Source: Nocardia rhamnosiphila NBRC 108938 (GTDB lineage Bacteria > Actinomycetota > Actinomycetes > Mycobacteriales > Mycobacteriaceae). Taken from it: DNA of 64,000 nucleotides. The stretch lies in assembly GCF_000720425.1 (NCBI RefSeq), contig NZ_JOAJ01000007.1, positions 1-64,000 of the forward strand, read 5' to 3'. Below the pieces are notes generated by a model. That model made no database searches. It saw nothing but the letters and a program-made list of their open reading frames with translations, and was not told where the DNA came from. Position 1 is the first letter of the stretch; each line of letters starts with the position of its first letter. Below, piece after piece: positions 15,001-23,658 of this stretch. Both the position numbers and the translations under genes were made by a program.

Positions 15001-15764
15001 CCACCACTGAACCGCGCCGCAATATCGTCGCCGACACCCTGCTCGTCACAGTCCGGGAACTACGCCCCGTGCTCGGCGATCCGTTCTCGGTCGTCTTCGG
15101 CCTGATCCAACCCCTGTTCTTCCTGTTGCTGTTCGGGCCGCTGCTGGCCCGCGACGGTGAGTCGCCCTGGGCGTGGTTCGTTCCCGGAATCCTGGTCATG
15201 ACGTCGTTGTTCGGTACCGCCGGCACCGGCTCCAACCTCCAGCTCGACCTCCACAACGGCACCCACGAGCGCCTGCTGGTCACGCCGCTGTCCCGGTCGG
15301 CTCTCTTCCTGGGCCGCGCGGTCAAGGAATTCCTCCCCCTGATCGCGCAGGCGACCCTGATCATCCTGGTGACCATCCCCTTGGGGCTGCGGCCGGATCC
15401 ACTCGGCGCGGTGCAGGGCCTGCTGCTGCTGGGTGTCCTCGGCCTGGGCATCGGCTCGTTCAGTTACGCACTGGCCATCGTCGTCCGGGAACAGGACTGG
15501 GTTTTCTGGACAGTGCACCAGACCTTGCTGTTTCCCGCCATGATCCTGTCCGGCATGCTGCTACCCCTCGAACAAGCTCCAGGCTGGATGCGCGCGCTCT
15601 CGGTGGTGAACCCGCTGACCCACGTCGTGAACGCCGAACGTGATCTGTTCGCCGGCCGCCTCACCTCGGCCGACGTCGGCTGGGGCTGGCTGGCCGCGAT
15701 CCTCACCGCAGCCATCGGTATCGCGGTGGGCTTGCGCGCACTGCGCAAGAGCACCAGGCCCTGA
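14997..15764 (+). CDS. ABC-2 type transporter permease (DrrB-like)
   Basis: 255 residues, ATG overlapping the ATPase stop (ATGA). Six hydrophobic segments are visible, beginning with FGLIQPLFFLLLFGPLL and including QTLLFPAMILSGMLLPLEQA, the conserved ABC-2 signature near helix 5, then ALSVVNPLTHVVNAERDLF. It forms a homodimeric membrane channel with the ATPase at 14005. The pair makes a self-contained exporter under the shared WYL-type element. Confidence 0.92.
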   Translation: MTTTEPRRNIVADTLLVTVRELRPVLGDPFSVVFGLIQPLFFLLLFGPLLARDGESPWAWFVPGILVMTSLFGTAGTGSNLQLDLHNGTHERLLVTPLSRSALFLGRAVKEFLPLIAQATLIILVTIPLGLRPDPLGAVQGLLLLGVLGLGIGSFSYALAIVVREQDWVFWTVHQTLLFPAMILSGMLLPLEQAPGWMRALSVVNPLTHVVNAERDLFAGRLTSADVGWGWLAAILTAAIGIAVGLRALRKSTRP

Positions 15765-15840
15765 CTCCGGCGCAACGCACCCGGATACTCGCTGAAGCGA
15801 TAGGAGTTCCACTCACCCACCAGCACTCAGCCGAGCCCAG

Positions 15841-16030
15841 AAACGGGACCGCCCGGCCGGTCACGGCTTCGGTGACGAATACGTCGAATTCGGTCTCCGC
15901 TCGGCAACCCACCCACCCGACGCCGCAGACAAGGTCCTCGACACCGTAGCGCCAGTGACCGGCCGCTCGGCCCGCACATTCGCACAAGGGGCCACCGAAC
16001 ACGCTCGCTGGTTCACCTGGCCGAGGCGTT
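15841..16030 (+). pseudogene. NmrA/SDR-type NAD(P)-binding protein remnant (C-terminal end)
   Basis: A forward frame reads GDEYVEFGLRSATHPPDAAD, KVLDTVAPVTG and RSARTFAQGATEHARWF. The last part matches the usual end of NmrA-like NAD(P)-binding proteins (TGRPxRTFAEWAxEH). No N-terminal Rossmann motif or start codon is present upstream, so only the tail survives. A strong hairpin follows at 16032. Confidence 0.4.
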
Positions 16031-16031
16031 C

Positions 16032-16068
16032 CGGGACCGGCAGCGACCCCCTGGCGCTGCCGGTCCCG
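16032..16068. terminator. Strong hairpin, probable terminator
   Basis: Perfect 14-bp stem (CGGGACCGGCAGCG with CGCTGCCGGTCCCG) and a nine-base loop. It follows the SDR remnant and may have ended its transcript; it would also work on the other strand. Confidence 0.6.
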
Positions 16069-16428
16069 AATACCCCGAAACGTCGCCAGAGACCCGAATA
16101 GTCGGGGTGGAAACACTACTGCTGCACCAACACGTCGGTTTGTCCACCAGGCGCGGAGCGTCGCCGAAGAACAGCCGGCGTTCCACTCGACGCAAGCAAG
16201 CACAGGTCGAACACCTTCCCCCTTTGATACCCGTCGCTCATATCGAGAGATTGCCGCGCCGGCGCCGCGGCTCGATGGTTCTCGCCGAGATCGCGGAAGC
16301 ACTGACCGGTCTTCGCAGATCCAGCCTCCAGCAGCGACGGCAATACCGACCGCACCGACGGACTACCCGCAGTGTGCGGCACCGGGAGCGACACATCATC
16401 TCAGGAGTGCACACCGGAGAAGCGACGG
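16069..16428. other. Gap without a recognisable gene
   Basis: Both strands carry open frames here, but none has a family pattern, a ribosome site or consistent codon use. It lies downstream of the leftward SLOG gene and may be its 3' untranslated region plus decayed DNA. Confidence 0.4.
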
Positions 16429-16899
16429 TCAGGCACGTGCTGCGCCTTCGGGCCACACCACATCCACAGGAACCCCCCGCTCCCGCGCCGGCTTCACCAC
16501 ACTGCCGGTACCACCGGCCTCGCCGCCTTCCCCGTCCCACACCGCGACCAGACGATCAGCCGACCCGAGCAGCGCCTCGTTCGCCGCCCCGTACGCCTCC
16601 CGGCCGGCCTCCTCGAAATCCATCACCCGAACCTCGGACGCGCGCGCCACCAGCTCGTCGAACGCTGGTGCGTGATCAGGCTTCACCTTGGCCTCGCGGT
16701 AATTCCGGGAAGGCAACACCACCTCGAGTCCACCGCCCAGCTCGAGTACCGCTCGTGCGAACACCGAATCGGCACCACGCGCAATACAGCTCACCCCCAC
16801 CAGATCGGAAACGTCGGCGAGGCGGCGAGTGAGCTCCTCGCGCACCAGCACCGCGGTTTCCTCGGTGATGTTCATGTGCCCGGTCACAGCGACCCGCAT
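16429..16899 (-). CDS. SLOG-like nucleotide-binding protein
   Basis: 156 residues beginning MRVAVTGHMNITEETAVLVR, then LVGVSCIARGADSVFARAVL and LLGSADRLVAVWDGE. The strand-Gly-His start, the GADS loop and the late VAVWDG strand follow the SLOG/YpsA-like Rossmann fold, which binds nucleotides or ADP-ribose derivatives and is often linked to signalling or stress. Start ATG at 16899. No enzyme residues can be assigned confidently. Confidence 0.7.
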   Translation of the reverse strand: MRVAVTGHMNITEETAVLVREELTRRLADVSDLVGVSCIARGADSVFARAVLELGGGLEVVLPSRNYREAKVKPDHAPAFDELVARASEVRVMDFEEAGREAYGAANEALLGSADRLVAVWDGEGGEAGGTGSVVKPARERGVPVDVVWPEGAARA

Positions 16900-16951
16900 A
16901 GTTCACTCCCGTCCGTTGATCAGCGGGCGCCTCCGAGCGGGAGAACAGCCG

Positions 16952-17161
16952 TCAAGATTCTGGGTCCTCTGGATCTGCCAGCAGCACGACACGGTCTGCT
17001 GCTGGGTCGAACCCGAGGTGTGGATATCCGTATTGTCCCTCGGCACACACGAACACCGGCTTGCCCCAGTCGACGGCCGATCGCGCACACGACGTCGCAC
17101 AGGGTATCCACTCCCGCCTGACCTTGCAGCTCACGTCGAAATCGATCTCTGTGGCCGACAT
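16952..17161 (-). CDS. Small hypothetical protein with cysteine pair
   Basis: 69 residues from ATG 17161 (a longer GTG start at 17239 is possible). The product has SCKVRREWIPCATSCARSAV then WGKPVFVCAEGQYGYPHLGF and DRVVLLADPEDP. The GKPVFVC and HLGFDP pieces look like a real folded protein, but I recognise no family. The coding choice is uncertain because the opposite strand also looks protein-like at 17130-17258. It sits upstream of the SLOG gene in the same direction. Confidence 0.45.
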   Translation of the reverse strand: MSATEIDFDVSCKVRREWIPCATSCARSAVDWGKPVFVCAEGQYGYPHLGFDPAADRVVLLADPEDPES

Positions 17162-17276
17162 CGGCCAAAAATTCAGGGTCGGTGGCCGGGCGCACGCCCG
17201 CATCGGCGGACCTTCGTTCACCGAATGGCTCGATGCCACCTACCCCGTCAAGGGCTGACCCCGCGGCCCCGCCCGA

Positions 17277-17648
17277 TCAGCAGCCCTTCGGAGCCCGCCA
17301 GGCGTCTTGCGCGTAGGTGGTCGAGCCGACCATGGCGCCGATCACGCCGCCGATGATCCCGAGGGGGATGGCCCCGACAAAGGCGAGGGGCAGCCCTGCG
17401 ATCGCGCCGCTCCCGGTCCCGAGCAGGGCGCCCAGGCCGGCCCGGAGTTCGATGGAGTCGCCGGGCGCCATGCACGCCGCGATGGGCGCCCCCGCCCCGG
17501 GCCCCGGAGCATCGGGTGCTTGCACGGGCGCGACCGGCGCGGGCGCCGGGGCGGGCTCGGCCGCCGCGACGCCCACTGAACCGACAATGAGCTGCACGGC
17601 AATGACGCTGCCGAGCATGGTGCGGGTCGATATCTTCAACATATGCAC
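17277..17648 (-). CDS. Small secreted or membrane-anchored protein, Ala/Pro-rich
   Basis: 123 residues from a GTG (17648) with AGGGA five bases upstream; an ATG two codons later is an alternative. The N-terminal signal peptide STRTMLGSVIAVQLIVGSVG ends at about VAAAEP. A Pro/Ala linker (PAPAPAPVAPVQAPDAPGPG) leads to a C-terminal glycine-rich hydrophobic segment (LAFVGAIPLGIIGGVIGAMV). This signal plus Pro-rich plus Gly-zipper layout is common in small envelope proteins of Nocardia and mycobacteria. Function unknown. Confidence 0.75.
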   Translation of the reverse strand: MHMLKISTRTMLGSVIAVQLIVGSVGVAAAEPAPAPAPVAPVQAPDAPGPGAGAPIAACMAPGDSIELRAGLGALLGTGSGAIAGLPLAFVGAIPLGIIGGVIGAMVGSTTYAQDAWRAPKGC

Positions 17649-17962
17649 GCAGATCCCTGATCAGTCGAAAAACGCAGTGTGCGACCTGAGTAGTCAGATC
17701 TGCGACCATAATGTCGTATCGGCCGGTGTAATGCTCGCTTTCGATATCTCGGTCGGAGCGAGCCAGAAACCGTGCTCGCCGATGATCCGGCCTACCCCGC
17801 CTGCCCCTCCGGCGCAGGTAGAAGCCGGTTCGACCGCACCCTGATCCCCGCCGATCCGCGATGGCTGCGGTGGGCTATCGCGCGCACATACTCTCTCTCG
17901 GAGACGGATGTGGTTTCCCGGCAGCACGGGTGCACGGGTATACCGATGAGTCGATCGTTATC
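17649..17962. other. Gap without a recognisable gene
   Basis: Between the secreted-protein gene and the partial arfB copy I see no supported gene. It should contain the promoter of the leftward gene at 17648, but no clear boxes. Confidence 0.4.
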
Positions 17963-18151
17963 GACCTGGCAAAGCACTACTGGTCTCCGGGAAAGGCACG
18001 GTGGTTTCGTTTGGTGATGCCGCCGCTTCTTCGCGGAGATGCGACGTGCCTTCGCGCCGCGCGAGGGCTTGGTGACGCGGCGAACGGGCGGCGGGGCGGC
18101 AGGCGGCATCACGCGGTAACGAGGCCAGACGTTCGCGGGAGTCGGCCGCGA
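17963..18151 (-). pseudogene. Degenerate partial copy of arfB 3' end
   Basis: This stretch closely matches 20022-20210, the 3' end of arfB plus its downstream flank: for example GGGAAAGGCACGG, TTGGTGATGCCGC, GAGGGCTTGGTG and CGGCGAACGGGCGGCG occur in the same order. The copy has scattered substitutions and small gaps, and its stop position reads TAG instead of TAA. The catalytic GGQ part is absent, so it is non-functional. It suggests a duplication of about 190 bases some 2 kb apart, flanking the serine hydrolase gene. Confidence 0.75.
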
Positions 18152-18195
18152 CCTACCTGGATGTCGCTGCCAACGACCACGGCGACGAGAATGGG

Positions 18196-19674
18196 TCAGG
18201 CGACCCTCGGGGCAGCGCGCATGCCGGCGTAGCAGCATTCGGTGCCGTCGTTGAGGGTGGCGAAGACGATGGGCATGTAGCCTTCGGCGAAGGAGGGCCC
18301 CGCGCCGGAGGCGGCGAAGATGTTCTCGGAGTACGGGAGCAGGTCCATCTCCAGCGGCGGGGACAGCTCCGCCATATCGTCGACGAATGCGTAACGCATA
18401 TGGGCGTTTCCGTCGTCGCCGCGGCTGACCGTGATGACGACGCCTTCTCGCTGGTAGGTGCCCAGAAACGGTGTGATGTCCACCTCGATGGGCGGATCCG
18501 CCGGCGCGAACGGCTCGGGCATCTGCACACCGGCGAGCTCGGCGAGCAGTTCCCGGTACACGTCGCCGTAGAGCTGGCGGGCGCTGCCGCCGTTGGTCAT
18601 CAGCGCGACCACAACCCCGGCCTCGGGGACCACACGCAGATACGCATACTGGCCGACGGCCGCACCGTCATGGCCGTAGCCGCGAATTCCGTCCCAGTCG
18701 TAGAGCGTCCAGCCCAGCCCCCAGGCATCGGAGAAGACGCTCCACTTGTCGGGCGTGTCGATCTCGTGGTGCTGCATAGCGTTCACCGCGTCGGCGGCGA
18801 GCACGCGAGTGCCGTCCGCCGCGACACCGCCGTCGAGGTGCATCTTCGCGAACCGGACCATATCGCCCGCGGACGTGATCACACGCCCGGCCGGGCCCAC
18901 CGACCGCGGCATGAGATCCCATGCCGGCGCCGGATCCGGGTAGGCGCCCGGCTCCCCGAGATGCGACATGGCGACACGAAAACTCAGCGCTTCCTCGGGC
19001 AGCGTCATCAGGCGCTCGAGACCGAGCGGGGTGGCCAGGTGATCGCGGATCGCCTGATCCCATGTCATGCCGCGCAAGACCTCGACGATGCGGGCAAGCA
19101 CGACGTAGCCGACGCCCGCGTAGGACAGGGCATTGCCGGGCGGGCAGTCCAGCGCCACCTCGCGCGCCGCGGCGACGAACTTCTCGAGGCAGTCGTCACC
19201 GCGCCCGGTGTCGCGGTTGAAATCGTTGGTCAGGCCGCCGGTATGGCTGAGCAGCTGACGCACGGTGATGACCCGCGTCGCCTCCGCGTCCGGTGTTCCG
19301 AACTCGGGCAGCACGTCGACCACTCGGGCGTCCAGATCCAGCAGGCCCTCGCCCACCAGCTGCAGAATCAGAGTCGCGGTGTAGACCTTGGCGATCGAGC
19401 CGGACAAGAACACCGAGTCGGTGGTGACCTCGACCCCGGTACCGCGGTGCAGCACACCGCTGGCCAGCTCGTAGACCTCACCGTCGACCAGCACCGCCAG
19501 CTGCGCGCCGGGCACATGATGCGCCGCGCGTAAATCGTCCAGGCGTTTCTGCCAGCGATCGACGGAGAAGCCGCCGCCCTGTGAATCAGCCCTCCCCCAG
19601 ACACCTTTCGCCGTCCAGGCGCCCTTGTCGTCCCAAGTAACTGTGTCGGACACTGTCTTCGTTTTCTCGTTCAT
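18196..19674 (-). CDS. Serine hydrolase / class C beta-lactamase-related protein
   Basis: 492 residues from ATG 19674 with GAGGGTGG upstream; longer starts run into the upstream palindrome. The SxxK motif is S93-I-A-K96 (SGSIAKVYTA), the Tyr motif is Y185-A-G and the third motif H335-D-G (GYGHDGAAVGQ), as in the beta-lactamase/EstB/D-aminopeptidase group. A C-terminal beta-rich domain (about 390-492, FLGTYQREGVVITVSRG) is typical of these esterases/peptidases. No signal peptide is evident, so it is probably a cytosolic esterase or peptidase rather than a true beta-lactamase. Confidence 0.88.
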   Translation of the reverse strand: MNEKTKTVSDTVTWDDKGAWTAKGVWGRADSQGGGFSVDRWQKRLDDLRAAHHVPGAQLAVLVDGEVYELASGVLHRGTGVEVTTDSVFLSGSIAKVYTATLILQLVGEGLLDLDARVVDVLPEFGTPDAEATRVITVRQLLSHTGGLTNDFNRDTGRGDDCLEKFVAAAREVALDCPPGNALSYAGVGYVVLARIVEVLRGMTWDQAIRDHLATPLGLERLMTLPEEALSFRVAMSHLGEPGAYPDPAPAWDLMPRSVGPAGRVITSAGDMVRFAKMHLDGGVAADGTRVLAADAVNAMQHHEIDTPDKWSVFSDAWGLGWTLYDWDGIRGYGHDGAAVGQYAYLRVVPEAGVVVALMTNGGSARQLYGDVYRELLAELAGVQMPEPFAPADPPIEVDITPFLGTYQREGVVITVSRGDDGNAHMRYAFVDDMAELSPPLEMDLLPYSENIFAASGAGPSFAEGYMPIVFATLNDGTECCYAGMRAAPRVA

Positions 19675-19689
19675 GACCACCACCCTCGA

Positions 19690-19710
19690 ACCTTGCCCCA
19701 GGGGCAAGGT
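19690..19710. promoter_or_regulatory. MerR-type operator/promoter of the serine hydrolase gene
   Basis: Ten-base arms ACCTTGCCCC and GGGGCAAGGT are perfectly inverted around a central A, 15 bases upstream of the leftward gene. This CCTTGCCC...GGGCAAGG form is the hallmark of MerR-family operators placed between promoter boxes; a TTGACC lies at the correct side (19713-19708 on the minus strand). No MerR gene is adjacent, so the regulator acts from elsewhere. Confidence 0.75.
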
Positions 19711-20034
19711 CAAGCCCGGACTCGGGACGAAACCGGCGTCGACCGCGGGCTGCGACCCGACGGCGGGCCGAGCCACCGCGACATTTCCCTGCGGCCGCGC
19801 TGTTCGCCGGCAGAGTTCGCCGACCTCGACCCGAACCCGATCCTTACGGGTGCGTTCAACGACCCGCGGTTCGATAATCCAGGCGAGATGAGTCTCAGAG
19901 GTTCGGGTTCCCGGATTCGGGCATCGCCGAGGAGCGTGCGTCAGTGACAGAGCCGCTGCCTACGCTGATGAGACCGTCGCAGCCGGTCACCCGATTCGCA
20001 TACAGGACGACGTACACACCGACCTGACAAAGTA
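19711..20034. other. Gap with weak protein-like frame
   Basis: A forward frame reads GLRPDGGPSHRDISLRPRCS then EFADLDPNPILTGAFNDPRF, which looks like a piece of protein. It has no start signal and no known family, and overlaps the operator at its left end. It may be a remnant. Confidence 0.25.
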
Positions 20035-20466
20035 TTACTGGTCGTCGGGAAAGGCACGGCGGTTTCGCTTGGTGATGCCGCGCCGTTTCTTCGCGGCGAT
20101 GCGACGTTCCTTCGCGCCACGCGAGGGCTTGGTGGCGCGGCGAACGGGCGGCGGAGGGGCCGCGGCGTCGCGCAGTAACGCGGCCAGGCGTTCGCGGGCG
20201 GCTGCGCGGTTCTGCAGCTGGGCGCGGTGCTCCGAAGCGGCGATCGTGAGCACCCCGTCGACCAGGCGGGTCGCCAGGCGGTCGAGCATCCGGGTGCGCA
20301 GCGACGCCGGCACGGAGGGCGAGTTGGCGAGGTCGAACGACAGCTCGACCCGGCTGTCGGTGGTGTTGACGTGCTGCCCGCCCGGGCCGGACGAGCGGGA
20401 GAACCGCTCGCGTAACTCGGCGGCGGGTATCACCAGCGTCCGAGTCACGGTCAGGTCTTCTGCCAT
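20035..20466 (-). CDS. arfB: Alternative ribosome-rescue factor / peptidyl-tRNA hydrolase ArfB
   Basis: 143 residues with the release-factor catalytic loop SSGPGGQHVNTTDSRVEL, GGQ at 29-31. The basic C-terminal tail (RRATKPSRGAKERRIAAKKR) inserts into the empty mRNA channel of stalled ribosomes in this family. ArfB hydrolyses peptidyl-tRNA on ribosomes stalled without a stop codon. Length and motifs are complete. Its 3' end and downstream flank are duplicated in degraded form at 17963-18151. Confidence 0.93.
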   Translation of the reverse strand: MAEDLTVTRTLVIPAAELRERFSRSSGPGGQHVNTTDSRVELSFDLANSPSVPASLRTRMLDRLATRLVDGVLTIAASEHRAQLQNRAAARERLAALLRDAAAPPPPVRRATKPSRGAKERRIAAKKRRGITKRNRRAFPDDQ

Positions 20467-20773
20467 GATCCGATGCCGTCTTTCCGATTCGCGAGGCCAC
20501 TGTCCCGAGTGGCTGAATGGTGACTCTCTCGTTCACGATAGTGACGACCTTGGGTACGGGTAACAGGCAGCACGCGGTCGTCGCGTTCTCATCGATGTCG
20601 CCGACGCCGGACTCGCACGCCTCGCGAAGCCTCGCCTCGGGGCCTGACCGAAGAGCGAGCGGACAGTACGGTGTCCCCCTCGAGTACTACCGGGAAGTCT
20701 CCCGTGGGGTGATGCGACGCGGCTCGGCTCGTTCGTAGTCTCGCCGTACTGCACAGCGGCGAGAGGACTTTCG
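20467..20773. other. Divergent intergenic region, no gene seen
   Basis: Between leftward arfB and the rightward CPBP gene. It must carry both promoters. A GAGAGGA ribosome site precedes the CPBP ATG. I could not fix promoter boxes. Confidence 0.4.
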
Positions 20774-21595
20774 ATGGCGATCCCCACCGAGCGGAAACCG
20801 CCGATACAGCGGTTCCGGGTGCCGGTTCTGCTCGTCGGAACGGTCGTGTTGCTGATCGCCGCCCGGGGGCTGGACGCGCTCGTTTCGGGTGTGCCTGTGC
20901 TGCGTTTCTCCCTCGGGTTCGGCGCGGCCGCCGGAGCGATCTTCGCCTACACGTGGCTTTCCCGCCGTGTCGAGAACCGGCCGGCGGTCACCGAACTGGC
21001 CGCCGCGGGGCAGTGGCGCGGGCTGGGGCACGGTGTACTCATCGGCGCCGGGGCATTCCTCGCGACCATGCTGCTCGCAGCACTGTTCACCGACGCCGAC
21101 ATCACCGGTGGGTCGTTCGGGGCCTGCCTGGGCGTGGCCGGCTCGATGGCCTCGGTGGCGGTCACCGAGGAACTGCTGTTCCGTGGCGTGGTGCACCGCA
21201 TCCTGGAGGAACGGACCGGCAGCATCGTCGCGATCGCGGTCTCGTCACTGATCTTCGGTCTGACGCACTCGGTCAACAGCAACGCCACGCTATGGGGCGC
21301 CCTGGCCATCGCGGTCGAAGGCGGCGCGCTGCTGGCCATTGCCTACACCGCCACGCGGGCGCTGTGGCTACCGATCGGCCTGCATTTCGCCTGGAATTTC
21401 ACCGAGTCCGGTGTGTTCGGCACTGCGATATCCGGCGCCGACGGCGAACCCGGCCTGCTGCGCACCGTCCTTTCCGGTCCGGAGGTACTCACCGGTGGGA
21501 CGTTCGGTCCGGAAGCGAGCCTCTTCGCGCTGCTGTGCTGCCTGGTCCCGGCGGTGTGGCTCCTCCGCAGGGCGATTCTCGTCACCCTGCGCTGA
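20774..21595 (+). CDS. CPBP-family intramembrane glutamic endopeptidase
   Basis: 273 residues with about eight hydrophobic segments. The catalytic motifs are all present: E132-E133-x3-R137 (TEELLFRGVVHR), H165 (IFGLTHSVN) and H204-x3-N208 (GLHFAWNF). This is the type II CAAX protease/bacteriocin-processing (Abi) family, membrane proteases that cut peptides or prenylated proteins, sometimes giving bacteriocin immunity. The start has GAGAGGA upstream. No peptide substrate gene is visible nearby. Confidence 0.92.
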   Translation: MAIPTERKPPIQRFRVPVLLVGTVVLLIAARGLDALVSGVPVLRFSLGFGAAAGAIFAYTWLSRRVENRPAVTELAAAGQWRGLGHGVLIGAGAFLATMLLAALFTDADITGGSFGACLGVAGSMASVAVTEELLFRGVVHRILEERTGSIVAIAVSSLIFGLTHSVNSNATLWGALAIAVEGGALLAIAYTATRALWLPIGLHFAWNFTESGVFGTAISGADGEPGLLRTVLSGPEVLTGGTFGPEASLFALLCCLVPAVWLLRRAILVTLR

Positions 21596-21858
21596 CCAGT
21601 GCACCTCCGGACCTCCCGGAGCGGGCATAGCTGCGCGGATACGGTGGCGATTTCCGGATGTCGACGCTCGAGGAACACGCTTTTCCGGCAGCCCGGCAAG
21701 CCCCGCATTTCGATCGGACTCCCGTAGGTGAAACGTCCGGGAACGACCTGGGCGAGGCACTCGTCGCTCTCGAGAGACATGCGAAGCACAACGAAAGTGG
21801 GATTTGGTGGCCCTCTATTCCTGCTTCAGGATGAAAGCGGGAATAACAACGTCGTGTG

Positions 21859-22755
21859 TCACACGCCCTTCAGAACACGCTCGAGTGCCGCTCGGCCTAC
21901 AGGTCCCCAGTGCGGTTTTCCGCCCGGAAGGCCCCGATCTCCGTTCTGCCCCATGAGCATCAGGAACAAACTCTTCATGGCCGCCAGTCCGCGGGCCCGC
22001 CGGATCGCCGCCTCGTCCGCAAGCGCGTAGCTGTCGAAGAACCGTGCGGCCATATCCGCGGGCAGCAGGACCCAGGCGGCGGCGAGGTCCCACGCCGGGT
22101 CACCGGCGAACAGGTCACCGAAGTCGACAATGCCCGAGAGCGTTCCGTCCGAGACGACGACGTTCGCGGGATGGAGGTCGCCGTGCACCCACACCGGCGG
22201 GCCCTCCCACACGCCGGCGGCGACGGCATCGTCCCAGACCGCCCGGACGTCGGCGGCGAGGTCGGCAGGGGCGACGGCTCGGCAGAAGGCTTCGAAGCCA
22301 TCTGTGCAGTCCCTGGGATGGGCGCCGCGATCGGTAGCGATCGGCGCCTCGGCGGGTGCGGGAACGTGCAGCGCCCGGAGGAAAGCTGCCAGCGTATCGG
22401 CCGCATGGGCGCCGCGGCTGATCGTGGCGTGGTCGAGCGGCTCGCCGGGAACCCACGTCATCACGGTCCAGTGCTTGGGGAAACGCTCGGACGGTTCACC
22501 GAATCGCACCGGGGTCGGCACCGGCAGCGGCAGGTGCGGGCCCAGCGCGGGTAGCCACCGCCGCTCCTTCAGCTGCACGTCCGGGGTGGGGTCCATGCGC
22601 TGCATACGTACGGCCAACTCGTCCCCGAGACGCCACATCTGGTTGCCCCAGCCACCCGCCACCTCGCGGATGGTCAGGCCCGCGAGGTCGGGATGCTGCT
22701 CCCGCAGCAGGTCGCGGACCAGGTCTGCGGTGATCTCCAGCTCGGTGCCGGTCAT
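21859..22755 (-). CDS. Aminoglycoside phosphotransferase (APH) family protein
   Basis: 298 residues with a kinase-like fold. The catalytic loop is H191-G-D-L-H-P-A-N198 (WVHGDLHPANVVV) and the metal-binding D211-F-G-D. The N-lobe has GGWGNQMWRLGDELAVRMQR, and the helical C-lobe AGDPAWDLAAAWVLLP is characteristic of APH/choline-kinase-like enzymes. It phosphorylates a hydroxyl group of an antibiotic or small metabolite. The match is closest to the broad group annotated as APH of unknown substrate, so resistance is possible but not shown. Confidence 0.9.
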   Translation of the reverse strand: MTGTELEITADLVRDLLREQHPDLAGLTIREVAGGWGNQMWRLGDELAVRMQRMDPTPDVQLKERRWLPALGPHLPLPVPTPVRFGEPSERFPKHWTVMTWVPGEPLDHATISRGAHAADTLAAFLRALHVPAPAEAPIATDRGAHPRDCTDGFEAFCRAVAPADLAADVRAVWDDAVAAGVWEGPPVWVHGDLHPANVVVSDGTLSGIVDFGDLFAGDPAWDLAAAWVLLPADMAARFFDSYALADEAAIRRARGLAAMKSLFLMLMGQNGDRGLPGGKPHWGPVGRAALERVLKGV

Positions 22756-22819
22756 ACGAAGTCACTGTACCGAGGCAGCATGCACGGTGAGTGTGGGCCG
22801 GACCGGCGGACAGGAGTCG

Positions 22820-23425
22820 TCACGCGGGGGCGCCGAGCGGCGGGTGCTCGAGCACGCGGGGCTTGTACTCGACCAACTGGATGCGGCCGTCGAAGGTGCG
22901 GTGCTCGATCATCTCGAGAGCGACGTCCGGATAGCCGTCGTAGATGCGTTCCTCGCCCGTCGCCCCGGTGATCACCGGGAACATCACCACCCGGAAGCGG
23001 TCGACGAGTCCGGCTCGTAGCAAAGACCGGCTCAGGCCGAGGCTGCCGATCGTGCTGAGGAGCCCCGAGCCACCCGACTTCATGGCACGGACCGCCTCGA
23101 CGGCGTCGTCGCGAACCAGCGTGGAGTTGGCCCATGTCAACGGCCCCTCGAGCGAAGAGGAGAACACCACCTTGGACGCTTGCGTGAGCTCATCGACCGA
23201 CGCCTCTTCTTCGGGCCTGAACTCCTCTTGGCCCTCCGGGACCTCGCCGGCGGCGAAGCCCGACATCAGACGGTAGGTGTTCGCTCCCATCAGGTAGGTG
23301 ACCTCGGGCTGCTCGCCGAGCCACGCGAGATACTCCGGACCCTCGAGGCCCCAGAACCCGGGCCATCCCACACCCGATGCGTAGCCGTCGAGCGAGGTGA
23401 TGAAGTCGACGAGAAGCTCCGACAT
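22820..23425 (-). CDS. Dihydrofolate reductase-like (RibD C-terminal domain) protein
   Basis: 201 residues beginning LLVDFITSLDGYASG, the start of the RibD C-terminal/DHFR-like fold. YLMGANTYRLMSGF (43-56) and SGGSGLLSTIGSLGLSRSLL carry the nucleotide-binding strand and loop, and DRFRVVMFPVITGATGEERI ends the fold. These stand-alone NADPH-binding reductases are abundant in actinomycetes; few have known substrates. ATG start with GAAAGGA upstream. Confidence 0.9.
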   Translation of the reverse strand: MSELLVDFITSLDGYASGVGWPGFWGLEGPEYLAWLGEQPEVTYLMGANTYRLMSGFAAGEVPEGQEEFRPEEEASVDELTQASKVVFSSSLEGPLTWANSTLVRDDAVEAVRAMKSGGSGLLSTIGSLGLSRSLLRAGLVDRFRVVMFPVITGATGEERIYDGYPDVALEMIEHRTFDGRIQLVEYKPRVLEHPPLGAPA

Positions 23426-23658
23426 GGCGGTGTCCTTTCCTAGGGTGTCACGAGCTTCGACCGGCCGGGAGCCACAAACTCATCGGCCGCGCTGTGGGGT
23501 AACAGTCGCCGAGGAGCCGGAGCACGACTCACCCGAGACCCGCGCCGAGGACATGCCTCCCGCGGACGCGGCGGGCATGAAGATTCACGACGCACCCGAG
23601 AATTGACCGGTCGACTCCCCGTCGTCCCGCTCGTACGGCGGGCGATAGATTCGACGGT

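Noticed and set aside
18196..19674. Classing the serine hydrolase as a true beta-lactamase
   Set aside because: No signal peptide, the YxN motif is Y-A-G, and the extra C-terminal beta domain is typical of esterases and peptidases.
20500..20545. Sequence like the D-arm of a serine/leucine tRNA (CCCGAGTGGCTGAATGG)
   Set aside because: No matching acceptor stem, anticodon loop or T-arm (GGTTCGAATCC) follows within 90 bases, so a chance match is more likely.
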